Source: a virus
Length of the DNA stretch: 40,327 nucleotides
Virus record (IMG/VR): IMGVR_UViG_3300022222_000005
Span: 1-40,327 of that record
Direction: 5' to 3' (one strand)
Below, piece by piece: positions 14,906 through 22,499 of the stretch. How positions within the stretch are numbered: position 1 is the stretch's first letter; each line of letters opens with the position of its first letter. The notes beneath the pieces are model-generated. The model was not told the origin of the DNA, searched no databases, and saw nothing but the letters and a program-made list of their open reading frames with translations. The position numbers and the translations under genes are program-made.

Positions 14906-17161
14906 TTATATTGCTGATGCCCAAGTTGTTTTCCAATCCGTTCCATTGAATCGGGCTACGAGCATAAACGTCTTACCTGCTGTGGTTGTGGCAGGGAATG
15001 CCGCGCCAAATGGTATGTAGGTCGCGTTTATGGTGAGTGTTTGTGCAGCAACCGAGTCCACATAGATAGCGATAGTCTCTCCGATTACAGGCGTACCGAT
15101 AGGAGCCGCAAGCGTAAGAGTAGCGGTCTGAGTAGTGCGGTAGTAAACGTTCGCACTCGACAGGTCAGGTGTGAGTGTCGAGGCTGTGGTAGAGCTTGCG
15201 GTACGAGGCTGGTTGCGCTTATTCGTGATTGTACTGGTGCTTGAAATGGTCGGTACGGCTACACCGTTTGCTGTTACCGCACCTATCAACAACGTCTTCG
15301 TAACACTCGTATTGCCAAGCGTCACTGAGTTAGAGCCAGCACCGATAGCGTTGTAGCCAATAACTGTTTCGTTGGCACCTCCGTCAGCGAGGGCTTTCGT
15401 CTTTGCTCCTAGATACAGAGAGGTTCCTGATGTCTCGTTAGCGGTTGTGCCGTCAGCAATATAGCGGCCAGCTTGGTATCCCTGTGCGGAGTTGCTGGAG
15501 CCTGTGGTGTTTGAGTAGAGAGCGGTGTATCCCTGTGCGGAGTTTTGGTAACCCGTGGTGTTGGAGTAGAGGGCGTTCACTCCCTGTGCAGAGTTGCTGT
15601 AGCCTGTGGTGTTGAGGCGGAGGGCGTTCACTCCCTGTGCGGAGTTGCTGTTGCTCGTGGTGTTTGAGAAGAGAGCGGCGTATCCCTGCGCAGAGTTGTT
15701 GGAGCCGGTGGTGTTTGAGTAGAGGGCGTTCACTCCCTGCGCGGAGTTGCTGGAGCCTGTGGTGTTTGAGTAGAGAGCGGTGTATCCCTGTGCGGAGTTT
15801 TGGTAACCCGTGGTGTTGGAGTAGAGGGCGTTCACTCCCTGTGCAGAGTTGCTGTAGCCGGTGGTGTTTGAGAAGAGGGCACCAAGACCAACTCCAGTGT
15901 TGTATCGTCCGTCGCTGCCTGACACATACGAAAGTGAAGCACCGCCATCTCCATAGAAGGATGAGCCGACAAAACTGGTTTGGTCTGGTAGGTAGACCAT
16001 CTGTGTTGCGCCCACGCGATACTTTCCTGTTGCGCTTATGTCTCCTGCAACATCAAGTTTGTAGCCGGGTGAGGCAGTACCAATACCGACGTTTCCATTG
16101 TTTAGAATACTAGCAGCAACCGTTGCACCGTCTGTGCCTCCTATAAACTGATGGGCAATACCTGTTGCTGTACCTGCTCCCGTGGTGGACTTGTAGATTA
16201 TGTTTGAACCTGCTGCTGTACCTCCAACAATGAGGGGAGTAGTTATGTTGGTTACGAACACAGGCGTGGTTGCAAACACAAGTGCTCCAGTTCCTGTCTC
16301 GTCCGTCACAGCTGCAAGGAGATTTGCAGAAGAAGGGGTCGCAAGGAATGTTGCTACCCCCGTCCCAAGTCCAGTCAGAGCTGACATTGCGTAGCCAGTA
16401 CAACTTGTAAGAACTCCTGAAGCGGGAGTCCCAAGAACTGGGGTTACAAACGTTGGACTTGTAGTCATTGCTACGTTGCCAGTTCCTGATATAGTGTATT
16501 CACCAAGCACTCCTGCGTTGTCATACAAGACACGCGTAGTAACACCAGAACCAATGGTTGTGGTGCCCACAGTAACCGAGCCTGCCGTCGGTGGAGTTCC
16601 CCACTTAACTCCTGTAGTTTCTATAGAGTCTGCATAGAGGGCCTGACCGTTCGCACCAATTGGCAGCTTCGTAAGTGTGGTTGCGTCTTGAGCGACAAGA
16701 ATATCACCTTTTGTAAAAGTAGTTTGACCTGTGCCTCCCCGTGCTGGAGTGAGAGTTCCAGTAGTTCCTGCAATAATAGGAAGACCTGTGCAGTTTGTTA
16801 GAACACCAGAGGTTGGTGTACCAAGAAGCGGAGTAATAAGCGTAGGTGAAGTTTGAAGTACAACTGCTCCTGAACCGGTACTTAAAGCTGCACTTATTGC
16901 GGTTCCGTTACCTTCGAGAATACCCGTAATGGTCGTCGAAATAGTGATTGCTGGAGTGGTAGTTGCTGTCGCAACAGAACCAGCAAATCCATTACCAGAA
17001 GTTACTGAAACACTCGTTACTGTACCCGCACCAGCTGCTGATGAGGTCAACAATCGACCGGTTGCTTCGGAACCTTTTGCTGAAATAACGGTCCCTGCGT
17101 TTGTGGAAGATTCCAGTATGAGGGCTGGGACGTGGTTTTGGTCTCGTGGTGATGCTTCCAT
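14906..17161 (-). CDS. tail fibre protein with 17-residue repeats, 751 aa
   Basis: The N-terminus (RDQNHVPALILESSTNAGTV) is shared with the two small upstream genes and is likely the virion attachment part. A Gly/Thr-rich shaft follows with typical fibre segments (GNGTAISAAL, NNGNVGIGTASPGYKLDV). At about residues 425-565 come eight or so 17-residue units of the form NTTGYSNSAQGVNALYS, a trimeric beta-roll found in endosialidase-type fibres and adhesin heads. The end is a compact domain (VYYRTTQTATLTLAAPIG). I see no S74 autoprotease. It should bind the host surface. Confidence 0.85.
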   Translation of the reverse strand: MEASPRDQNHVPALILESSTNAGTVISAKGSEATGRLLTSSAAGAGTVTSVSVTSGNGFAGSVATATTTPAITISTTITGILEGNGTAISAALSTGSGAVVLQTSPTLITPLLGTPTSGVLTNCTGLPIIAGTTGTLTPARGGTGQTTFTKGDILVAQDATTLTKLPIGANGQALYADSIETTGVKWGTPPTAGSVTVGTTTIGSGVTTRVLYDNAGVLGEYTISGTGNVAMTTSPTFVTPVLGTPASGVLTSCTGYAMSALTGLGTGVATFLATPSSANLLAAVTDETGTGALVFATTPVFVTNITTPLIVGGTAAGSNIIYKSTTGAGTATGIAHQFIGGTDGATVAASILNNGNVGIGTASPGYKLDVAGDISATGKYRVGATQMVYLPDQTSFVGSSFYGDGGASLSYVSGSDGRYNTGVGLGALFSNTTGYSNSAQGVNALYSNTTGYQNSAQGYTALYSNTTGSSNSAQGVNALYSNTTGSNNSAQGYAALFSNTTSNSNSAQGVNALRLNTTGYSNSAQGVNALYSNTTGYQNSAQGYTALYSNTTGSSNSAQGYQAGRYIADGTTANETSGTSLYLGAKTKALADGGANETVIGYNAIGAGSNSVTLGNTSVTKTLLIGAVTANGVAVPTISSTSTITNKRNQPRTASSTTASTLTPDLSSANVYYRTTQTATLTLAAPIGTPVIGETIAIYVDSVAAQTLTINATYIPFGAAFPATTTAGKTFMLVARFNGTDWKTTWASAI
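15463..15885 (-). repeat. 51-base tandem repeats inside the tail fibre gene
   Basis: About eight units of 51 bases code the 17-residue motif NTTGxxNSAQGxxALxx. Two stretches (around 15470-15600 and 15745-15870) are nearly identical at the DNA level, so slippage or recombination could lengthen or shorten the fibre in steps of 17 residues without loss of frame. Confidence 0.85.
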
Positions 17162-17168
17162 AGCTGTT

Positions 17169-17450
17169 TTATGTAATGTCTACTAATACTGCACCCGCAG
17201 AAGTGGCCACCCACGGATATACAAGGCCATTGCTGCCTTCAAACGTCATACAATTAACGTAGTTCTTATCTCTAGGATCAATAGGAACCATTGTAAAGGA
17301 AATACCTGCTGCTGAATCAACAAGCATACCGCTGTCTACTTCTACAAGTTTAATACGCACAAGATTAGTCCCTTGTACGGTATCAGTGTTAAGTACCGCA
17401 AGTGCAGTTGGTACGTGGTTCTGGTCTCTAATTGCGTTTTCTGTTGCCAT
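17169..17450 (-). CDS. small fibre-associated protein, 93 aa
   Basis: It begins MATENAIRDQNHVPTALAVL. The RDQNHVP motif is repeated at the start of the long fibre downstream and, more weakly, in the 43-aa protein upstream. The rest is a small beta domain (NLVRIKLVEVDSGML, VYPWVATSAGAVLVDI). It may be an adaptor or chaperone of the fibre, or a short copy that caps it. ATG 17450 follows GCATAACATT. Confidence 0.65.
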   Translation of the reverse strand: MATENAIRDQNHVPTALAVLNTDTVQGTNLVRIKLVEVDSGMLVDSAAGISFTMVPIDPRDKNYVNCMTFEGSNGLVYPWVATSAGAVLVDIT

Positions 17451-17454
17451 AATG

Positions 17455-17586
17455 TTATGCGACCACTTTTACAAGCAAAGCGCCTGTCGCTTGGTCGCCC
17501 TTCAAACGCACAATGACTCCCGCATTTGTAGAAGACTCCACAATGATAGTAGATACAAAGTTGCCGTCTTTAAGTGCGTCAGCCAT
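17455..17586 (-). CDS. 43-aa protein related to the tail fibre N-terminus
   Basis: ATG 17586 to TAA 17455-17457. Its middle, ESSTNAGVIVRLKGDQATGA, aligns with fibre residues ESSTNAGTVISAKGSEATGR, and its start (KDGNFVSTII) aligns with RDQNHVPALI. It is therefore a stand-alone copy of the fibre attachment module and part of a three-gene series. The leader is AAAACTAAT. Confidence 0.65.
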   Translation of the reverse strand: MADALKDGNFVSTIIVESSTNAGVIVRLKGDQATGALLVKVVA

Positions 17587-17587
17587 A

Positions 17588-18118
17588 TTAGTTTTTATTT
17601 AGTTCAGCAATGTCTTTCATAAGAGCGTCTTCACGACTAGCCAAATCTTTTTCCCAGTCGACCAACCGGGCTTCTTCTTGGGCTAGATTCTTCTGTTGAC
17701 CATCAAGAACTAACTTTCTTGCTTCTCCTGCGCGTCTTACTTCAAGTAATCGCGCTTCGGTAACTGTGGTCCGTGCTTCCCAAAGACGACTTTTTTCGTT
17801 GAAGAGTTCCATAACTTTCCTTACACGCAGAACAACATCGTTTATTCTTGCTGATAAACCAGCAACAGTCCCTGCAATCTCTGTAGCTGCTCTATAACTC
17901 TCAGTGGCTTGCTTTAATACCTCTTCAGATTCCTGCACAACACGGTCTACCGCAGCTGCAGCCCTTCCTTCACGCTCTGCAACATACTCAGTTTCTTCAG
18001 TCTTGAGCTCCTGGAGTCTGTTTTGAGCCTCTGAAGCATCCATGGTGGCTTTTGCGAGAGCCTCCAGAGTCTTCATCTGTTCTCTATCTACGTTCACGAT
18101 TTTTGGGTGGTTTTCCAT
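17588..18118 (-). CDS. coiled-coil protein, 176 aa
   Basis: Nearly the whole protein is one long charged helix series (ASEAQNRLQELKTEE, VVQESEEVLKQATESYRAA, AEARKLVLDGQQKNLAQEEA). No catalytic motif. ATG 18118 follows CCAACACACT. Lying between capsid-associated genes and the fibre series, it may be a structural or assembly factor. Confidence 0.65.
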   Translation of the reverse strand: MENHPKIVNVDREQMKTLEALAKATMDASEAQNRLQELKTEETEYVAEREGRAAAAVDRVVQESEEVLKQATESYRAATEIAGTVAGLSARINDVVLRVRKVMELFNEKSRLWEARTTVTEARLLEVRRAGEARKLVLDGQQKNLAQEEARLVDWEKDLASREDALMKDIAELNKN

Positions 18119-18147
18119 AGTGTGTTGGTTTCTGATAATCTTCTTTC

Positions 18148-18192
18148 GCCCGCGCTGGTTTCTGCCTCCAGTAAACTCTTTACGTCGCGGGC
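18148..18192 (-). other. intergenic three-way RNA structure
   Basis: On the minus strand a perfect 7-bp stem GCCCGCG / CGCGGGC (18186-18192 with 18148-18154) encloses two small hairpins, GTAAA-GAG-TTTAC and CTGG-9 nt-CCAG. No T-run follows, so it is not a classical terminator. It may be an mRNA processing or stability element between two late genes. Confidence 0.5.
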
Positions 18193-18198
18193 CTTTGC

Positions 18199-18789
18199 TT
18201 AAGCTAGAAGTTTCTCAAGCTTATCTTGACTAGCCCGCTTGTCATGCGGGATGCCACGCTTCTCTAGTTCCAGAAGCACTTGCTGCTTGTCTTGGAATGT
18301 CAATACAACCTCTTCAGGGGCTGGTGTAGTAGACTCCTTAGCAACTAAGACTTCTTCTTTCTTTGCGTCTTGACCCTTTATAAGAGACTCAAGTGCTTGA
18401 ATGCGTTCAAAGAGAACGTCAGTCTGAGTCTTTGCAACTGGCTTATCCTCTGAGTACATCTCAGTAATATACGAGCGCGCAAGACTTTCAAGTGCTGCAT
18501 CATCCCAGATTGCTGCTACTATCGGGTGACCTTGAGCATCAAGCTGCTTTCGGTCGCCAGACTTGCGCATAAGTGTCTGCTTAGCGAGATTGCGTGCAAT
18601 ACGAAAGCCCACGTGAAACGGAAGCATCTTTGTCTCACCTCCTCCGAGTCCTAGCACCCCTTCCGAACCCGTCACCGGACGTCCGTCGTACATACAGCCC
18701 ATCTCGTGGGTGAAATCGAACGACTCTGCGTTATGGAAGGAAACGACTTTGTAGTCATTCGCTATATTTTGTTCTGCGGTATTTTCCAT
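18199..18789 (-). CDS. hypothetical protein with C-terminal HeH/SAP-like motif, 196 aa
   Basis: ATG 18789 follows CTACAAAA; a longer GTG-initiated form is possible but is preceded by GC-rich hairpin sequence. Residues 1-120 are unrecognised (SFDFTHEMGCMYDGRPV, PFHVGFRIARNLAKQTLM). A Lys/Glu-rich linker follows, then a helix-extension-helix (VLLELEKRGIPHDKRASQDK) like HeH/SAP motifs in phage head proteins. It lies next to decoration-like genes and is probably head-associated. Confidence 0.6.
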   Translation of the reverse strand: MENTAEQNIANDYKVVSFHNAESFDFTHEMGCMYDGRPVTGSEGVLGLGGGETKMLPFHVGFRIARNLAKQTLMRKSGDRKQLDAQGHPIVAAIWDDAALESLARSYITEMYSEDKPVAKTQTDVLFERIQALESLIKGQDAKKEEVLVAKESTTPAPEEVVLTFQDKQQVLLELEKRGIPHDKRASQDKLEKLLA

Positions 18790-18900
18790 TTTTGTAGATT
18801 CATTTGTAATGGTGTAGGGCTTGCCTTCCTCTACTCCGCGGTTTCCCGCCCGCACAGTCCCACCGTAGTGAGGCTGTGAACGGCGTGAAGCTACAGTTCC

Positions 18901-19599
18901 TTAGCGGATAAAGTAGCGCACAAGAGCACCCTGGTCTGCAGCTGCATTTGCAACGATTGCGTATCCAAGTTCCTGCTCATCGAACCCACCCTTGGCCGTA
19001 GTACCTTTGACCACCTGACCTGTGGTGTCATCTCCTGAGACAAAGGATTTACCTACAACAAGCACTTCACCAGCGACTGCACGACCATCACCCTCGGTGA
19101 GAGTCCATCCGTAGTCGCCCGATACTGCTGCACACTGGAATGCACCCTGTGTCATCTGAACCTTTGAAGTTACAGCAGCGATAACAACATCCGACATACC
19201 GATAAACGTGAGGTCTGAATCAGCTACAGCGAGTGCTGTGCCAAGTGCAGTCTCAGGATAAAGAGTGAGAGTTGTTGCGTCGTTCGTGCGAATCTTAAAG
19301 GTCTGACCGACACCAGTACCATCATCTACAACGCCGATTGCATCCTCAAACGCGCCAAGCGTCATGGTTGATGCTGCGCGTGTGAGATATACAATACGTC
19401 CCTGCTGGTCTGTGCTCGAAGACCATAGGTCAGTCGAGGTAACAGTCGCTGGAACGACAATATTGCCGTTTGCGATAGTTGAGCCGTTCTTAACGAACTG
19501 CCATTCACGACCGTCTGGAGTCGACGCACGCTGCCCGAGCTTAAACTCGCCACGGGCGGTGATTGTCTGATAGACGGACTGGAAGCTAATTGTGTTCAT
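18901..19599 (-). CDS. putative head decoration/accessory capsid protein, 232 aa
   Basis: Beta-rich and Thr/Ala/Val-rich (NGNIVVPATVTSTDLWSSST, ATTLTLYPETALGTALAVAD). It ends with a compact region typical of capsid accessory proteins (GEVLVVGKSFVSGDDTTGQV, GALVRYFIR). It is located two genes after the major capsid protein. ATG 19599 follows AAAACAAAAAC. Function is inferred from composition and position. Confidence 0.6.
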   Translation of the reverse strand: MNTISFQSVYQTITARGEFKLGQRASTPDGREWQFVKNGSTIANGNIVVPATVTSTDLWSSSTDQQGRIVYLTRAASTMTLGAFEDAIGVVDDGTGVGQTFKIRTNDATTLTLYPETALGTALAVADSDLTFIGMSDVVIAAVTSKVQMTQGAFQCAAVSGDYGWTLTEGDGRAVAGEVLVVGKSFVSGDDTTGQVVKGTTAKGGFDEQELGYAIVANAAADQGALVRYFIR

Positions 19600-19666
19600 G
19601 TTTTTGTTTTCAGGTTTAGGCTCTTAACCTTCCCCAGTTCGTGGCTGCGCCACTTAATTTTTAATA

Positions 19667-20182
19667 CTATGCTGCTGCGAAGATGCCACTTTGAGAGACC
19701 ATTCTCCAGCTTGTGCCATCACAAACTAAAGTAATTGTGTCTCCTACAACGGCTGTTCCTTGAGTGTTAGTCAGGGTTGTGCCAGAGATAGCTGCACCTG
19801 TAGCAGATGCTTTAGCTACAATGGTTCCACCTGTGACAGTGAATCCTGACGTTACACTGGAAACCGTGAAGGTATACCACAAACCGTTTGCTGCAGTCGG
19901 CAGCGTCCAAGACGTACTACCACTTGTTGCTCGGTTGTTGAATACTTGTCCTGACTGTGCGGCTGTTAGAACAACAGTTGCACCGACAAGCGCACTGTTT
20001 GTAACGAGACGAGCGGTTGGTCCACTTGGTGCAGCTGTGAAAGTTACTACTCCCGTAACTGCAAGAGTTCCTCCAACAGTCGCATCGCTGGTAGTCTCAA
20101 TCGGAAGCGCCGTTTGAATACCACCATTAAACTTGACTACTGGTAGATTGTCTTCTATTTTTTGTGTTCCTGGTGTTGCCAT
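19667..20182 (-). CDS. putative decoration or fibre-like virion protein, 171 aa
   Basis: Low-charge beta sequence (TVGGTLAVTGVVTFTAAPSG) with a later strand-rich domain (WTLPTAANGLWYTFTVSS) and a terminal IFAAA. Its middle and end resemble the C-terminal domain of the long fibre (both have an NGLWYTF/TWRM-like pattern around a nucleating Trp), so it may be a related surface module. It directly follows the capsid gene. The leader AAAAAGGAC is one of the few here that resembles a Shine-Dalgarno site. Confidence 0.6.
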   Translation of the reverse strand: MATPGTQKIEDNLPVVKFNGGIQTALPIETTSDATVGGTLAVTGVVTFTAAPSGPTARLVTNSALVGATVVLTAAQSGQVFNNRATSGSTSWTLPTAANGLWYTFTVSSVTSGFTVTGGTIVAKASATGAAISGTTLTNTQGTAVVGDTITLVCDGTSWRMVSQSGIFAAA

Positions 20183-20204
20183 GTCCTTTTTGATTATTCC
20201 CTCT

Positions 20205-20221
20205 CCTACGCTCTACGTAGG
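20205..20221 (-). other. hairpin between capsid and decoration genes
   Basis: CCTACG-5 nt-CGTAGG forms a perfect 6-bp stem directly upstream of the 19667-20182 gene. There is no U-tract, so processing or partial attenuation is more likely than full termination. Confidence 0.5.
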
Positions 20222-20232
20222 GTCAAAGGCGA

Positions 20233-20319
20233 CTAAGCAGCCTCTCCGGCTGGCGCGGATTCCTCCACGACTTCTTCCTCTTCGACAGTTCCCTCCTCTA
20301 CTTTTTCGTCTTCAATCAT
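20233..20319 (-). CDS. very acidic 28-aa peptide after the capsid gene
   Basis: ATG 20319 to TAG 20233-20235 codes MIEDEKVEEGTVEEEEVVEE followed by SAPAGEAA. Over 40% of residues are Glu or Asp. Preceded by ACACGATT. It is short, but the strongly biased composition and its placement right behind the major capsid gene make it a reasonable coding call; role unknown. Confidence 0.5.
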   Translation of the reverse strand: MIEDEKVEEGTVEEEEVVEESAPAGEAA

Positions 20320-20342
20320 AATCGTGTTCGGTTATGTGTCTA

Positions 20343-21410
20343 CTAAGATGCGTCACGGAGCTGGCCCTGGAGGCGTGGCTCTACAGCGACAAAGTTACCA
20401 GCATAAAGGAGGTAACCCACCTTTGTAAGCTGGTCAACTGGACTCATCATCTTGCGGAACTGGAATCCACGAGTTGACTTCACGTTGCCTGGAACTCCAG
20501 CAGGAACCGCGTCGGTTGTCTGCTTAAAGTTTGCGGTCATGATGTCTGCATCCTCGTAGTTGAATCCAACAAAGCCGAAGCCCTTAGAGTTTGCGAAGTA
20601 GAACCGTCCTGACGGCACCTGCTCGTCCTTAGCAACTCCCGTACCACGGAAGGCAAGATATACGAAGCCCTGACCACCTCCCTGTCCTGGAGTGTTCGAA
20701 ACACCACCCCATGCATTCATCTTTGGGAAACCGTTGGTCTGGTAGTTCGCACGAACCGATGGAGTCATAAGAGACTCATACGTTGACCAGATTGCCTTCG
20801 TTGTGAAAGCGAGGTCTGGACTATCAACACCGATGGTTACTGCATCATCTGCTGTTGCAAGCTTCGCAAGTGTAAGTGCACCAGTGCTTGCTAGGTAGTA
20901 ACCACTCCACGCTGTGTACGTTGAACGGCTAAGGTCGCCGTACGTTGCAAACAATGTAGAGTCAGCTGCTGCGTTTGAGAGAGAATCCCAATCGTTACCT
21001 GTGCCGTTACCCGTGTAAAGGTTCTGGCCCATAACATTCAAGAGGGACTGAGCCTGTGAATCAAACTCAGTATCAAGAAGCTTTACAATCTGCTCATCTC
21101 CCATGTTTGCAGTCGTTTCTGCAATTGCTACAACGACTGGCTTGTTGGTTGCCTTCAAGTTGAAGTTGGCCTGCACACGAACATTCTGACGGTCAGTATC
21201 AAGACGGTCTGCAATTCCCATGTTTCCACCGTTTGTGGTGTCCTGGTACTTGATTGCGAACTTGTAACTGGTACCTGAATCCCAAGCCTGGATTTTGTCC
21301 TGGCGCTGGAGGAAGGTCATGAGACCTGGAGTACCTGTGGTAACCTGGTCATAAACCTTCTTCAGGATTTTCTCGCGGGTGGTCGTTGTGACTGCTGCGT
21401 TAAATATCAT
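20343..21410 (-). CDS. major capsid protein
   Basis: 355 aa, the size of an HK97-fold capsid protein. It begins IFNAAVTTTTREKILKKVYD. The pattern is expected of a P22-like/N4-like major capsid: long N-terminal helix, YKFAIKYQDTTNGGNMGIAD, NVRVQANFNLKATNKPVVVA, and a late domain (GFGFVGFNYEDADIMTANFK) with a terminal FRKMMSPVDQLTKVGYLLYA. It follows a scaffold-like gene and the portal. I infer the assignment from order, size and pattern, not from a conserved short motif. Confidence 0.8.
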   Translation of the reverse strand: MIFNAAVTTTTREKILKKVYDQVTTGTPGLMTFLQRQDKIQAWDSGTSYKFAIKYQDTTNGGNMGIADRLDTDRQNVRVQANFNLKATNKPVVVAIAETTANMGDEQIVKLLDTEFDSQAQSLLNVMGQNLYTGNGTGNDWDSLSNAAADSTLFATYGDLSRSTYTAWSGYYLASTGALTLAKLATADDAVTIGVDSPDLAFTTKAIWSTYESLMTPSVRANYQTNGFPKMNAWGGVSNTPGQGGGQGFVYLAFRGTGVAKDEQVPSGRFYFANSKGFGFVGFNYEDADIMTANFKQTTDAVPAGVPGNVKSTRGFQFRKMMSPVDQLTKVGYLLYAGNFVAVEPRLQGQLRDAS

Positions 21411-21448
21411 GATTGTAATCTGTCAAGTCCTGTAATGGACCCGGAAGG

Positions 21449-22171
21449 CTACTGCTTCCCCTGAGCTTTAAGCGCGCGAAGATAATCCACTGACGAGGCA
21501 AAAGCATCTGGATTAAGCGTAGCTCCTGCTGCTCCCGGTCGATTAGACACTGGGTCTATACGAGCGGTTCCATTATCTTTTGTGTGCGTCATTGCGGCTT
21601 TTACGGCCGCGTCCGTGTCCCTCATACTTGCGTGTGCAAGGCGGAGGTCTGTGAACTGGTACTTCATTGCGTGCTGCAACAACCTTCCCTCGTTAACTGT
21701 TGGGTCACTCTGCTTCACCTCAGTGAGTTGTGCAACCGCGTTATCTTCGAGAGACTGACGTGCGTCTTGCTCTGCCTGTTGTCGAGCCTGCATACCCCCG
21801 AGGATACGCTGCTCAATCTGTTCAGCAAGAGTGCCGTACGTGGTTGGGATGTAATCCGGGTCGTTGAGCGGGTCTGCTTCTGCTGGTTCCGGGCTGCGCT
21901 GCTGTCCTTGTCGGAAGGCTGCAAGGTCCTGAGACCTGCGAGTGAACTCCGGCATGAAGTTCTCTTTCCATTCCTGACTAAGAGTAGCAGCATCCACTTT
22001 TCTGCCGTCTGGTAGCTCATAGAGCTCATCCTCGGCTGCGGGGGTGGTTTCCGCTGGTGCATCTGTATCAGGCGCATCCATTCCTGTCTCGTCAATCGCT
22101 GCATCGGCTTCCGTTTCTTCTAACGGTGTGGCCTCGCTTGGCGATGCGTCGAGGGTTTCTTCTGGGTCCAT
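21449..22171 (-). CDS. scaffolding protein-like, 240 aa
   Basis: Strongly acidic, low-complexity N-terminus (SEATPLEETEADAAIDET), then LPDGRKVDAATLSQEWKEN and a long charged helix (EQRILGGMQARQQAEQDARQ), ending NPDAFASSVDYLRALKAQGK. This composition and the position just before the major capsid gene are those of phage internal scaffolds. ATG 22171 has a GC-containing leader with no Shine-Dalgarno. Confidence 0.75.
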   Translation of the reverse strand: MDPEETLDASPSEATPLEETEADAAIDETGMDAPDTDAPAETTPAAEDELYELPDGRKVDAATLSQEWKENFMPEFTRRSQDLAAFRQGQQRSPEPAEADPLNDPDYIPTTYGTLAEQIEQRILGGMQARQQAEQDARQSLEDNAVAQLTEVKQSDPTVNEGRLLQHAMKYQFTDLRLAHASMRDTDAAVKAAMTHTKDNGTARIDPVSNRPGAAGATLNPDAFASSVDYLRALKAQGKQ

Positions 22172-22254
22172 TGCATGTCTTGACTGCCCTCCCTTAGCTT
22201 GGCCATGTGGCTGCTTCGGTCCGCTTAGTCAGTTAGCTAGCTAATAGTAGTTTA

Positions 22255-22300
22255 CCGTCTTTACGGACGGCCGGAAACATCCGGCATGTTAGTAACTAAC
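22255..22300 (-). other. cluster of hairpins between the portal-linked gene and the scaffold gene
   Basis: Three adjacent inverted repeats are visible: CCGTC-6 nt-GACGG (22255-22270), CCGG-6 nt-CCGG (22271-22284) and GTTAG-TAA-CTAAC (22288-22300). The last overlaps the stop of the 67-aa gene. No U-tract follows. They may stabilise or process the capsid mRNA. Confidence 0.5.
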
Positions 22301-22499
22301 CTTTCTTAAATGCATTCATAGTTCCTTTTAGTGGGTTAATAGAACCGTAATACGGTGCTGCTCCACTCTTTAGGTCTGTCTGACCTTGGTCTACGTTCTT
22401 TCGTATTTGTTTACCAACCGCTTGCAATTTGTCCTCTGCTCTTTTCTTTTTTGCAGGAACAAATCCAATAATCTCATTCATCTTTTCAGTTAAGCTCAT
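22296..22499 (-). CDS. small basic protein, 67 aa
   Basis: The ATG overlaps the portal stop. Basic and helical (EKMNEIIGFVPAKKKRAEDK, LQAVGKQIRKN), with a glycine-containing end (MNAFKKG). Translationally coupled to the portal, it may be a head completion or minor capsid protein. No family recognised. The leader AATCAACACC matches the start pattern of the genome. Confidence 0.65.
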   Translation of the reverse strand: MSLTEKMNEIIGFVPAKKKRAEDKLQAVGKQIRKNVDQGQTDLKSGAAPYYGSINPLKGTMNAFKKG

